DNA of 41,495 bases from Saprospiraceae bacterium. Lineage in GTDB: Bacteria > Bacteroidota > Bacteroidia > Chitinophagales > Saprospiraceae. The notes below the pieces were generated by a model that saw nothing but the letters and a program-made list of their open reading frames with translations, was not told where the DNA came from and ran no database searches. Position 1 is the stretch's first letter, and every line of letters starts with the position of its first letter. This document shows, piece after piece, positions 1-8,910 of the stretch. The DNA lies in contig JALWRC010000091.1 in assembly GCA_027080725.1 (NCBI GenBank), positions 1-41,495 of the forward strand. The letters are read 5' to 3'. The position numbers and the translations under genes are program-made.

Positions 1-5
1 TTGTT

Positions 6-47
6 GCTCAAATCGTCATTATGCTACGGCATAACTCCCGTTTGAGC
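6..47. repeat. Compound hairpin downstream of the MFS transporter gene
   Basis: A 7-bp outer stem (GCTCAAA at 6-12, TTTGAGC at 41-47) encloses a 6-bp inner stem (TTATGC at 19-24, GCATAA at 29-34) with a TACG loop. It lies just past the stop of the reverse-strand transporter gene, so it could help end that transcript, but there is no clear T-run. It may equally be part of a dispersed repeat. The rest of 1-106 shows nothing else. Confidence 0.4.
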
Positions 48-106
48 GCCTCGATTCAGAAAAAAATAGCTGCGTTTAATACTGGATGAACTTTGTTCCT
101 GACGCA

Positions 107-1477
107 CTAGTACACCGCTCTTTCCTCCGTAATTAAAAAATTGGACAATCCGGCAATGATCAGGCTAAGTCCTGCAATTGTCATCGCATGAATGGGCGCT
201 TCACCGATCAAGTGGTAGGTGAAGTTGATACCTCCAACTGCCGCAATTATCTGCGGGATGACGATAAACATATTGAAGATGCCCATATAAACCCCCATTT
301 TTTTCTCCTCGATAGACCCGGATAACATGGCATAGGGCATCGATAAAATACTTCCCCACGCCAATCCGATCAAAATGAATGACAATGCCAGCCAGCGGGG
401 GGAGGGAATAATATTCATTATGAGAAAACCGATTCCTCCGGCTATTAGGGCCAACATGTGTACGTACTTCCTGTTGATGCGTCTTTTGGATGTGTAAAAA
501 GTGAGCAAGAGTGCAAAGGCCATCGAGGACAGTCCATAAATCCCGAAATACGCCCCCACCGAGTTGGCTGCGTCTTGATAGCGCTCATTGGCATGGAGGA
601 ATTCGGTCTTTTGCTCTTGCGATTTCATATCATAAGAAGACTCTAACGGTACCGGTGCGTGAAAAACATGATCGGTCAGCGCGGGGGTCGACATGCTCCA
701 CATGGTAAAAAATGCAAACCAGCTAAAGAATTGGATGACACCCAATTTTCTCATCGTTGGCGGCATATGTACAATATTGCTGATTATGTTCGTAAAGAAA
801 TTTTTCTTTTCAGCTTTCGATTTTATGCGAAATGCTTCCGGTGATTCAGGTGGATATTCCTTTGTAGTCAATACCGTGTAGAGGACGCTAAACAGCAGTA
901 CAAAAGCACCGACACTAAACGCCACTTTGACAGACATCGGAATAACACCCGGTGGAGCGGTATTGGAAATGCCCAATCGGGTGATTAACCAAGGCAGATT
1001 ACTCGCTATCCAGGTCCCTACACCTATGATGAGCGTCTGAACGACAAAGCCATAAGTCCTTTGAGATTCATTGAGCTTATCGGCCACGAGGGCTCTAAAG
1101 GGCTCCATGCTGATATTAATAGAGGCGTCCAGTACCCACAGACTTCCGGCAGCCACCCACAATACGGGTGAATGGGGCATCAACAAAAGCGCCAGGGTGG
1201 CCAAGACGGCTCCGATGAGAAAGTAAGGTCGCCGTCGGCCCCACCTCGGATGCCAGGTGTGGTCGCTCAAATATCCAATAACCGGCTGGACAATCAATCC
1301 GGTCAGTGGGGCGGCAATCCACAGGGCTGGAATCTCCTCTTGCGAGGCCCCGAGGGTTTGAAAAATGCGGGACATAAACCCTCCTTGCAGCGCAAAACCA
1401 AATTGGATTCCCAAAAAACCAAAACTCATGTTCCATATATCCCAAAAAGATAAGTCCGGCTTGTTTTTGTTGTTCAT
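107..1477 (-). CDS. MFS maltose-type sugar transporter (SLC45/GPH-like)
   Basis: This 456-residue integral membrane protein has about 12 hydrophobic segments and probably carries maltose or short maltodextrins across the inner membrane by cation symport. The cytoplasmic loop motif QPVIGYLSD followed by RWGRRRPY (about residues 63-86) is the signature of the SLC45/sucrose-maltose carriers in the major facilitator superfamily. It is the last gene of the susC-susD-GH13 operon, and its start overlaps the stop of the upstream GH13 gene by 4 bp, which suggests translational coupling. A cytosolic maltose phosphorylase is encoded in the neighbouring operon, which fits import of intact maltose. The substrate is inferred from context; the family is clear. 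Confidence 0.88.
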   Translation of the reverse strand: MNNKNKPDLSFWDIWNMSFGFLGIQFGFALQGGFMSRIFQTLGASQEEIPALWIAAPLTGLIVQPVIGYLSDHTWHPRWGRRRPYFLIGAVLATLALLLMPHSPVLWVAAGSLWVLDASINISMEPFRALVADKLNESQRTYGFVVQTLIIGVGTWIASNLPWLITRLGISNTAPPGVIPMSVKVAFSVGAFVLLFSVLYTVLTTKEYPPESPEAFRIKSKAEKKNFFTNIISNIVHMPPTMRKLGVIQFFSWFAFFTMWSMSTPALTDHVFHAPVPLESSYDMKSQEQKTEFLHANERYQDAANSVGAYFGIYGLSSMAFALLLTFYTSKRRINRKYVHMLALIAGGIGFLIMNIIPSPRWLALSFILIGLAWGSILSMPYAMLSGSIEEKKMGVYMGIFNMFIVIPQIIAAVGGINFTYHLIGEAPIHAMTIAGLSLIIAGLSNFLITEERAVY

Positions 1478-3381
1478 CTGCTTGTTTTATTTTCTTCTTT
1501 TATTAAAATCAAAGGCGATTTGGCTGGTGCGATGCAATGCCTCTTGTCTATTTGTTTTCCGGAGAAAGCATTGTACCATTTCATATCCGGTGATACGATT
1601 TCACTGAAGCGGTTATAATCCAATGATACGGGTTTTAATCCATTGTTGAGGACGATCATCACAAGGGCATTGTCGTCGTAACGAAAGTACACATAGACAT
1701 TGTTTTCCGGTATGAAATGCAAGAGCTTTCCGGATTGTAATACCCTGTGTTCCTTCCTAAGATGCAAGAGCTTTTTGGTAAAATCATGCAGTTCTTTGGC
1801 TCTGCCTTTGCGTTGAAGCGGATCAAAAAGATGGAGTGTGTCTCCTTTCCATCCCCCGGGAAAATCTCTGCGCAAATCGCCGTCTCCCTTCGATTTTTGC
1901 CCCGTCAAACCGACCTCGGTTCCGTAATACAACAACGGAATTCCCCTGGTGGTCAGCAAGAGAGTCAAAGCGAGTTTATACCGCTTGATATCTTCCCCCA
2001 AGGTGTATAGTAACCGGTCGGTGTCGTGATTTTCTCCGAAAATAACGATGTTAGACGGATCCGGATAGACAAAATCTAGCACAAAATTGTTATACACTTT
2101 TATGATGCCGTCAAACCACGAAGCCGAGTCTTCCCGGATGGCTTTGGCGAGTACATCGTGCAAAGGGAAGTCCATTACCGAGGGTAGGTGCGTGTCATAG
2201 TTGCCGGACAACGCATTCCCGCTTTGCCAATACGCGATTTCCGCCTGAGTATGCATCCAGACTTCTCCCACGATATTGGTGTGGGGATACTCATCCATAA
2301 TGCGTTTGGTCCAGTATGCGATGCCTTTTTTGTCATTGTAAGAGTAGGTGTCCACCCGGAGTCCATCCAAAGCTGCCAATTCCATCCACCAAATGGCATT
2401 TTGGGCGAGGTAGCGGATGAGATGTGGGTTGGACTGATTCAAATCCGGCATGGTAGTATCAAACCACCCTTTTTCACAGCCTTCATAATCTGTTTTTGCC
2501 CGGTAAGGGTCATATTGGGTGGACATGCGATAATTGGAGCGTCGGAATTCCGGGAATTGGTGCACCCAGTCTTCATAAGGCAAATCCCTCATCCACCAAT
2601 GTGCGCTCGAACAGTGATTAGTGACGTAGTCCATGATAAGGCGCATCCCTCGATGGTGCAGTGCTTGTGCGAGTGCTTGATAATCCTCCAATCGGCCATA
2701 TCTCGGATCTATGCGGTAATAGTCGCTAATCGCGTAGCCATGGTAGGAATACGCAGGCAGGTTGTCCTCCAAAAGAGGCGTGCTCCACAGGGTGGTAACA
2801 CCCAGGTCTTCCAGATAATCCAAATGCTCCATTATCCCTTGGATGTCTCCTCCATGCCTGCCGCCGGGCAGGTTGCGATCGATGCCTTCCAACATCCCGG
2901 GTATCCGGTCATTGGACGGGTCACCATTGGCAAAGCGGTCGGGCATGATGAGGTATATGACATCTTCATTGGAAAAACCTTTACGCTCCCTGGAGTCTGC
3001 ATTCCTGCTTCGGAGTTGGTAGGGGATCCGGTATGAAATGGTGGACTTTTTGGATTTAAAGTCGATGTAAAAGGTCCCCGGCTGACTATCTTTGAGGTCG
3101 AGATATAAAAACAGATAATGGGTATTGGGTGGGCGCACTACGGAGATTATCCGGACAGTGTTGGATGTTACCGAAACATCAAACCGGTCAAAATCCTTTC
3201 CGTGGAGCATGAGCTGCAAGGTGTCATTGGTCATCCCCGACCACCAAAAAGGGGGTTCCATGCGGGTGACAGGAGTATTTCCACCCAAAAGCGATAGCGT
3301 TTTCATAACAAAAAATAGCAGGAGCACTCCTCTCCATACCGGAAATGACTTGCGAATTACAACACTCCTAATACCCATCAT
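1474..3381 (-). CDS. GH13 cyclomaltodextrinase/neopullulanase-like enzyme, SusA-like
   Basis: This 635-residue alpha-amylase-family hydrolase likely cuts maltodextrins in the periplasm. An N-terminal hydrophobic segment (about residues 17-33) reads as a signal peptide with no lipobox. A cyclomaltodextrinase-type N-terminal beta domain (about 40-125) follows. The GH13 barrel carries DYVTNH (251-256), DGLRVD with nucleophile D344, VGEVW with acid/base E373, and ENHD with D453. The C-terminal part is the usual beta domain. Its start overlaps the end of susD by 14 bp and its stop overlaps the MFS start. It resembles Bacteroides SusA in domain plan. Exact specificity (cyclodextrin, pullulan or maltodextrin) cannot be read from sequence alone. 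Confidence 0.88.
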   Translation of the reverse strand: MMGIRSVVIRKSFPVWRGVLLLFFVMKTLSLLGGNTPVTRMEPPFWWSGMTNDTLQLMLHGKDFDRFDVSVTSNTVRIISVVRPPNTHYLFLYLDLKDSQPGTFYIDFKSKKSTISYRIPYQLRSRNADSRERKGFSNEDVIYLIMPDRFANGDPSNDRIPGMLEGIDRNLPGGRHGGDIQGIMEHLDYLEDLGVTTLWSTPLLEDNLPAYSYHGYAISDYYRIDPRYGRLEDYQALAQALHHRGMRLIMDYVTNHCSSAHWWMRDLPYEDWVHQFPEFRRSNYRMSTQYDPYRAKTDYEGCEKGWFDTTMPDLNQSNPHLIRYLAQNAIWWMELAALDGLRVDTYSYNDKKGIAYWTKRIMDEYPHTNIVGEVWMHTQAEIAYWQSGNALSGNYDTHLPSVMDFPLHDVLAKAIREDSASWFDGIIKVYNNFVLDFVYPDPSNIVIFGENHDTDRLLYTLGEDIKRYKLALTLLLTTRGIPLLYYGTEVGLTGQKSKGDGDLRRDFPGGWKGDTLHLFDPLQRKGRAKELHDFTKKLLHLRKEHRVLQSGKLLHFIPENNVYVYFRYDDNALVMIVLNNGLKPVSLDYNRFSEIVSPDMKWYNAFSGKQIDKRHCIAPAKSPLILIKEENKTSR

Positions 3382-5533
3382 TCTGTACTAAATTGGGGTT
3401 GTTATTGAGGTCTTTGGAAGGGATGGGGAATACATTTCTGTAGGCGGGTACGGAGGTGCCCTCTTTGACTCCTCCCTTCCATTGCCACAGATAGTCGGAC
3501 TCGCTGAATTTGCCAAAGCGGATGAGGTCCGTCCTGCGATGTCCCTCCCACATCAATTCCCTTGCCCGCTCGTCCAAAATCTCCTGAAGGGTCAACGTGC
3601 TTTCCGTGAGATTGGCAATGTCGCTTTGGTAAGCCCGGCTTCTGACAGCATTAAAATACTGGACGGCATCGGCTTTCGAGCCACCGGAAGCCCCTCTCAA
3701 AATGGCCTCTGCCGCCATCAAATAGGCATCTGCCAACCGGAACAAGGGAAAGTCCGTATCGGGAAATTTGTTGTGTGAGCCCTGCTCGCCCGTCGAGGTG
3801 ATGTTTTTGAATTTCAATACGGCGTATCCGTTGGTGAAATCTGTTATGTCATCGATTTCGAGAGATTGTCCCTTAGTCCCGAAAATTCCCCGGCGGTCGT
3901 AGGCGGTGGATACAATCTTGTACGTGTATTGCTCTTTCCTGATGTCCAGAAATACCTCTACCGGAGCACCTTCCGCTACTTCAATGGGGGCTCCTCCATA
4001 ACTTAACCATCCGTTTTGGGCATTGTCCCCGAGGGTGGTATTGGTTGAATTTTTGTCGAGAAAATAAAAATTTCCGGGTTTAAGATTTGTCTTTGCGGTC
4101 AGCATCTTCAAGTCCGCATCCCAGACCAACACGACCTCCTCTTCCAAGCTGCTCCCCTTCATCGCCCATTGTCGTTTCTCTATCTTATAGGTCTTGTTGT
4201 TGTCATCAAATTGTATGAAATAAAAGCCCGCTTCCCCGATTTTTATCGGTGCGCCGCCCACCTCCAGCTTGCCGTCATTGTCATTGTCTCCATAGACAAA
4301 AGAAAGGGTGGGATAGGGGGCAAAAACCAAAGTCGTGGGGGCCTCAAAATACTGATGACCTTCGTATACTTTATCTCCGTCAGCATCCGTGACAGCATAC
4401 TCTGTTTGGGTGGGATCATTGCCCTGGTAAGGGCCCGGAATATAGACCTGAGGATGATTGGTTTTGGGATAAAAATCGCGGATAACACCGCCGATTTCAC
4501 CAAATTTCTCTACGATTTGAGGAGTGGTGCGAAGTCCTGCCCATCCGTCATCTACACCTGAGGCTGCCGGGTCCAATTGCCCCCCCAACGATGCATGAAT
4601 GAGGAAAGTAGTTCCCCCCCATGTTTGGGTATTCAATCCATCAAATGCCACGGGGAAAATGATTTCACCGGATTTGTCATTGTCTGCAAGAAAGAGGTGT
4701 GCATACTCCGGTTCGAGCCGGTATCCGGCGTCAATGACTTTTTTGGCGTAGGTCAGGGCTTCCGTATATTTTTTCTGTCCGGTATAGACTTCTGCATTGA
4801 GATATAGTTTGGTCAGTAACATCCAGGCAGCCGCTTGGTCGGCACGGGCGTATTCGTTGGTGTGAGGCGCTAACAGTTTGGATTCGATGTCCCGCAATTC
4901 CGATTCGATATAATCGAATAGTTCGGGTGCTTTGATCTGGCGGGGATTGAATGCGCCTACTTCGTCCTCTTCTGTCACGAAAGGTACATTGCGGAATTCA
5001 TCCAGCGCGTGCCAGTAACTCAATGCCCGCATAAACCTCGCCTCCGTGCGGTACACGGCAATCTCCTGGCGAAGGGCATCCGGGGTGTTGCGCAGGTCGA
5101 GCAATTCGTCAGTAGATTGCCGGAGAAATTCGTTGCAGATGCCTATCTGGTAAAAAATCCGGTTGTAGAAGGCATTGATAAATACGTCTGCCGGAGTCCA
5201 ATCCTGATCGTGAAAGTCTTTAATCGTGGCATCGGCCCAGCCCACTACCGCTTCATCTGTGGTCAATTCTTGCTGGTACCAATACTGTCTCAGGTATTGG
5301 CTGAATCCTTCGTCTATTCCTGCGAGGTCTCCTTGCCCGGCAGGTCCTTGCTGGCCGGTGGTGGCAAGCCCGGCATATATCTTTGCAAGGACGGCCCGGT
5401 ATGCGCCGGGGCGCCGGTAAAACACCTCGGAGGTCAAAATGTCATCATCGATGGGGACGGTGTTGAGATCGTCAAAACACGCCGCTAACGACAGCGCAAA
5501 AAGGGTGATAAAAAAGAAGTAAACCCGTTTCAT
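3368..5533 (-). CDS. susD: SusD/RagB-family surface glycan-binding lipoprotein with an inserted SusE/F-like region
   Basis: This is the SusD partner of the downstream-transport pair and caps the SusC channel. It has a lipoprotein signal (LAAC, Cys19) followed by acidic residues, consistent with surface export. The N-terminal TPR part (about 20-345) and the C-terminal SusD part (about 550-721, with PLFRLADAYLMAAEA and the REL-WEGHRR-D-IR signature) are typical. At 721 residues it is well over the usual 500-550. The excess is residues about 360-545, which hold two units ending in GGAPI-V--G--Y----D----TYKI, resembling the starch-binding modules of SusE/SusF. It lies 26 bp downstream of susC and overlaps the GH13 gene by 14 bp. 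Alpha-glucan specificity is inferred from its neighbours. Confidence 0.9.
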   Translation of the reverse strand: MKRVYFFFITLFALSLAACFDDLNTVPIDDDILTSEVFYRRPGAYRAVLAKIYAGLATTGQQGPAGQGDLAGIDEGFSQYLRQYWYQQELTTDEAVVGWADATIKDFHDQDWTPADVFINAFYNRIFYQIGICNEFLRQSTDELLDLRNTPDALRQEIAVYRTEARFMRALSYWHALDEFRNVPFVTEEDEVGAFNPRQIKAPELFDYIESELRDIESKLLAPHTNEYARADQAAAWMLLTKLYLNAEVYTGQKKYTEALTYAKKVIDAGYRLEPEYAHLFLADNDKSGEIIFPVAFDGLNTQTWGGTTFLIHASLGGQLDPAASGVDDGWAGLRTTPQIVEKFGEIGGVIRDFYPKTNHPQVYIPGPYQGNDPTQTEYAVTDADGDKVYEGHQYFEAPTTLVFAPYPTLSFVYGDNDNDGKLEVGGAPIKIGEAGFYFIQFDDNNKTYKIEKRQWAMKGSSLEEEVVLVWDADLKMLTAKTNLKPGNFYFLDKNSTNTTLGDNAQNGWLSYGGAPIEVAEGAPVEVFLDIRKEQYTYKIVSTAYDRRGIFGTKGQSLEIDDITDFTNGYAVLKFKNITSTGEQGSHNKFPDTDFPLFRLADAYLMAAEAILRGASGGSKADAVQYFNAVRSRAYQSDIANLTESTLTLQEILDERARELMWEGHRRTDLIRFGKFSESDYLWQWKGGVKEGTSVPAYRNVFPIPSKDLNNNPNLVQNDGY
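3899..4453 (-). other. Tandem SusE/SusF-like modules nested within SusD
   Basis: This segment codes for SusD residues about 361-545, which interrupt the normal SusD fold. Two units of roughly 80-90 residues can be aligned by eye: each has an acidic/Gly-rich stretch, then GGAPI, a short strand, an aromatic strand and a TYKI end (GGAPIKIGEAGFYF near 426 and GGAPIEVAEGAPVEV near 513). The same pattern closes each repeat of the SusF-like protein encoded at 8911-10722. The boundaries are approximate and the starch-binding role is inferred. Confidence 0.6.
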
Positions 5534-5559
5534 GGTATATAGATTTTTACATTTTTTGT

Positions 5560-8517
5560 TTATAATGAAAGCTGCAATCCGAAGACCCAGGTCTTAGGCC
5601 GGGGGTAAATGTTGTTGTCAATTCCCCGAAAGACTTCCGGATCCAATCCTCTGTATTTGGTGATGACAAAGGCGTTTTGCAGGGTGGCATAGAGGTACAG
5701 ATCAGTACCCATAAGCTTATCCAAGTGGTATCCAAAGGTGATGTGATCCATCCTGAAAAAAGATGCGTCCTGAATGAAGGCATCACTGAAGAGGATATCT
5801 CCTTGCTCCTGGATATTGTTTTCCAATCCGGCCCGGTGTACATTTTTCAATACGCCCAAATCAAAGAGGCGATCTTGGTATCCGAACCCTGTCTCTACAT
5901 TATTGTAGTTCTGTTGTCCAAGATGGGCCCGCCCGGCAAAAGAGATGCTCAGATTTTTGTACTCCAATCGGTTGGAAACTCCGAGAACCAGCTTGGGGTT
6001 GGCCGTCTCTATGCGGTATTTGTCGAGTTCGTTGATGATGGAATCTCCATTGCGGTCAACAAACTGACCGGGGAGAATTTTGCCTTCTTCGTCGTATTTT
6101 TGTTGATAGACGTAGTAGGAATAGGGTTCGTATCCCACGGTTAGGATTTGTATGGTGTTGCCGACACCCCCGGAAATTCCCCCGACTTCTTCTCCTATGG
6201 AGGTATCATCCGATTTGTTGAGTTTGGTGATTTTGCTTCTGTTGACAGCGGCATTTGCAGATATTTGCCAGGTCATATCATTGGTTTTATACGGAACCAT
6301 ATCGAGCGATAACTCCAATCCCTTACTCTCCATGCTGCCTATGTTTGTCGCAATGACATTGGTGAGGTTGGATCCGACGGGAGCCTGGACGTTAAAGTTG
6401 AGCAAATCTTTTGTCTGTTTGAGATACAGGTCGATGGAAGCGGAAAACCGGTCCTTTATAATGGAGATATCGGCTCCGGCGTTGTAGGTGGTGGTCGTCT
6501 CCCATTTGATGCCACTATCGTATCCGTTGGGGCGAAAGGTGGTCACATAATCATCTCCCAATCGGTATCGCGCATTGTCAAAACTCCTCTGATACAATCC
6601 CTGGTACAAGTAATACCCACCGATATCTTGCTGACCCGTAATCCCCCAACCGATTCTCGCTTTGAAATGGTTGAATGCGGTTCTGTTATTGTGGATGAGC
6701 GGAAATGCAATTCCGACAGCGGGAAAAAGGCCTACTCTGTTTTTGGGTGCAAACCGGGAGGTGTGATCTTGACGTAGGGTCGCCGTAATGTAGGCGATGT
6801 TTTCTATGTTGTAATTCATGCGACCGAAGAGGGAAAGCATATAGAGCTCCGCTGCATCTTTTCCTTCGGTCGTTATCGTCCCTTTTATATTGGAGTTGTC
6901 AAATGAGCTCGTATTATGGAAATGTTGCCAGGAATAACCGGCCATCACATCAAATTCGTTACCCAAAAGTTCTTTTTTATAATTCAGGTAGAACTCCAAT
7001 AGTCTATTCTTTTTGGTTTGTCCGTAGGTGTTGTTTACACCACCCTCGTCAAAACCCTTGGATTCGTTAAAACTCGAAGTAAAAGCAGCGGTCGTATCGA
7101 TAAAGACCCTTCCCGCACTTGCTGAATAGTCATAGCCGAGATTGAGATTGGCACGGAGTTCAGGCAAAAACCAAAAGCGATAATCTATCGAAGCATTAGC
7201 GATGTATCTATTGAGGGAGGAATTGTCCTCTTTCTGGTAGAGTAAGGCCACCGGATTGGCAGGGGCGAGTCCGGTCAATTTCCCTGTTTGGGGATTGCGC
7301 CATGCAAAGTACCCGCCGTAATCCTCCGAATCGGAATAAACAGGCTGGGTGGGGTCAAACCCTACCGCGCTCCCAATGGCCCCTTTATCTGCAAAATGAT
7401 TTTGGGATTTGGCGGCTTTGAGCCCTATGTTTACTTGTAAGGTGTTATCAAGAAATCCCGGCGTAATTCTCAAACTGCCCGACCAGCGATTGAAATTGTC
7501 GGTCTTCAATAGTCCGTTTTGATCCGTAAAACCCATGGATGCGCGAAAGGGAATATCCGCTACTCCTCCGGATGCGGTCAAGGTGTAATCCTGCCCGAAT
7601 GCTCTTTGGTAAATCTCGTCTTGCCAATCGGTCTGATGGCTTCCCAGTAGCATCCGGGCCTCACTTCCGTCTTCGTATTTATCTTCAATCAGTGAAGAAA
7701 ACTCTTTGGCAGAGAGTACGTCTACCTTTCCGGCAATCGACCCGCTTGAGATCTTTGACTCAAATCCATATTTTATTCCATCTTTGAGATATCCTTTCTT
7801 CGTCGTTATCAAAATGACGCCGGCAGAAGCTCTGTTGCCGTAGATGGCTGTGGCGGAAGCATCCTTGAGCACGGTTATGGTAGCGATGTCCGCCGGATTT
7901 ACGACATTCAGATTGTTTCTGCCTCCGGAAATGCCTCCGTTGTCTAAAGGTATACCGTCGATGACAATAAGAGGATCGTTGGTGGCACTTAGTGAGGATT
8001 CTCCTCTGATTCGTATGGCAGAACCGCCACCCGGGCTCCCGTCGGTACTGATTACGACGCCGGGAACCTTTCCCGCTAAAAGCTCTTGCGGAGCTGTAAT
8101 AGCTCCCTGATTGAACTCTTCGGAGGATATGGACTGCAACGCTCCGGTGACGTCTTTTCGTTTGACGCGACCATAACCGATTAATACCACTTCCTGAAGC
8201 ACTTTTCCGGGGATGAGTTGGATATTGATCGTGCTGTCCTTTAATACGGTTATAGTGACCGGCCGGTAGCCTGTGTAGCTAAAAATGACCCGGTTATTCT
8301 CAGGAGGAACCTTTAATGTATAGGCCCCATTGTAGTCGGTAACTGTCCCAACTGTAGTCCCTTCCACCAGGATATTCGCTCCAATGAGGGGTTCATTGGT
8401 TTCCGAATCTGTCAAAGTACCTGTGATAGTCTTTTGTGCAGCCAATATCCCGCCCCCCAGTAATGCAATCACCAGAATGACCTCTAAGAGCGTTTTTCTT
8501 TTGAGTATGAAATTCAT
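5560..8517 (-). CDS. susC: SusC/RagA-family TonB-dependent outer membrane transporter
   Basis: This outer membrane barrel imports oligosaccharides together with SusD. From the ATG at 8517 it has 985 residues: a signal peptide (hydrophobic stretch ending in LAAQ), a carboxypeptidase-regulatory-like domain (TGTLTDSETNEPLIGANI onward), a plug domain (LLAGKVPGVVI, IRIRGESSL, PLIVIDGIPLDN) and a long beta barrel ending in an aromatic strand. An in-frame TTG at 8541 would add 8 residues; the ATG is preferred because the hydrophobic signal begins close to it. It heads the operon susC-susD-GH13-MFS. A promoter and operator-like palindrome lie about 130 bp upstream. Length and domain order are normal for the SusC subfamily. 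Confidence 0.93.
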   Translation of the reverse strand: MNFILKRKTLLEVILVIALLGGGILAAQKTITGTLTDSETNEPLIGANILVEGTTVGTVTDYNGAYTLKVPPENNRVIFSYTGYRPVTITVLKDSTINIQLIPGKVLQEVVLIGYGRVKRKDVTGALQSISSEEFNQGAITAPQELLAGKVPGVVISTDGSPGGGSAIRIRGESSLSATNDPLIVIDGIPLDNGGISGGRNNLNVVNPADIATITVLKDASATAIYGNRASAGVILITTKKGYLKDGIKYGFESKISSGSIAGKVDVLSAKEFSSLIEDKYEDGSEARMLLGSHQTDWQDEIYQRAFGQDYTLTASGGVADIPFRASMGFTDQNGLLKTDNFNRWSGSLRITPGFLDNTLQVNIGLKAAKSQNHFADKGAIGSAVGFDPTQPVYSDSEDYGGYFAWRNPQTGKLTGLAPANPVALLYQKEDNSSLNRYIANASIDYRFWFLPELRANLNLGYDYSASAGRVFIDTTAAFTSSFNESKGFDEGGVNNTYGQTKKNRLLEFYLNYKKELLGNEFDVMAGYSWQHFHNTSSFDNSNIKGTITTEGKDAAELYMLSLFGRMNYNIENIAYITATLRQDHTSRFAPKNRVGLFPAVGIAFPLIHNNRTAFNHFKARIGWGITGQQDIGGYYLYQGLYQRSFDNARYRLGDDYVTTFRPNGYDSGIKWETTTTYNAGADISIIKDRFSASIDLYLKQTKDLLNFNVQAPVGSNLTNVIATNIGSMESKGLELSLDMVPYKTNDMTWQISANAAVNRSKITKLNKSDDTSIGEEVGGISGGVGNTIQILTVGYEPYSYYVYQQKYDEEGKILPGQFVDRNGDSIINELDKYRIETANPKLVLGVSNRLEYKNLSISFAGRAHLGQQNYNNVETGFGYQDRLFDLGVLKNVHRAGLENNIQEQGDILFSDAFIQDASFFRMDHITFGYHLDKLMGTDLYLYATLQNAFVITKYRGLDPEVFRGIDNNIYPRPKTWVFGLQLSL

Positions 8518-8653
8518 CCGTTCAGTATTTATTTGTTTCAATGATAAGAGAAAAACATGTCCTTCACTCTAAATTCTGCTTAAAAGTGAAAGGATAGGCG
8601 ATTTTTGAAGGAAAATAGATGAGAAAATCATCTTTTAGCGCAAAAATCATGGT

Positions 8654-8686
8654 CAAATATACACAAGATTGATAATTAGTGTTAAA
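8654..8686 (-). promoter_or_regulatory. susC promoter
   Basis: On the reverse strand a perfect TAnnTTTG -7 box (TATATTTG, 8661-8654) lies 21 bp downstream of TTTA (8686-8683), a near match to the Bacteroidota TTTG -33 box. Transcription would start near 8647, giving a leader of about 130 nt before the susC ATG. Confidence 0.6.
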
Positions 8687-8695
8687 TTTACACTA
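8677..8695. promoter_or_regulatory. Operator-like palindrome over the susC -33 box
   Basis: TAGTGTTAAATTTACACTA is an almost perfect 19-bp inverted repeat (one mismatched pair plus the centre). It covers the predicted -33 box of susC. The pgmB promoter has a 16/19 identical site at 18946-18964 in the same position. A weaker copy (13/19) lies 29 bp away at 8648-8666, over the -7 box. Repression by steric blocking is inferred. Confidence 0.65.
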
Positions 8696-8910
8696 TGAAA
8701 AAAGGCAAAACTTGCAAGAAGCCCGGATTTGAGTGCTTTTGCCGGTGAAATTGCGCCCATTTGGATGGGCTGTAAGCTTAGATTGATCTCGAATATCAAC
8801 CATGATCGACGCATTGGAAAACAAAAGGACATCAGTCGGTGGGATGAGGTCAAAGAGTGCTGAAACTTTTGACATTACATATATTTCATAACGTAAAAAA
8901 TATTAAGCTT

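Larger units (their letters stand above)
8518..8910. other. Divergent control region between susC and the SusF-like gene
   Basis: This non-coding stretch holds the susC promoter, an operator-like palindrome and two short inverted repeats in the probable susC leader: CCTTCACT at 8561-8568 with AGTGAAAGG at 8585-8593 (one bulged A), and GATGA at 8618-8622 with TCATC at 8628-8632. No convincing consensus promoter was found for the rightward gene. TATATTTC near 8884 is the nearest match but lacks a -33 box. Confidence 0.6.

Noticed and set aside
2188-3036. Long open frame (282 codons) on the + strand
   Set aside because: It is antisense to the GH13 gene with all its catalytic motifs in frame, and its translation resembles no family.
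8857-8910. GTG start giving an 18-residue longer SusF-like protein
   Set aside because: The extension precedes a complete signal peptide starting at the ATG at 8911, so it would bury the signal.
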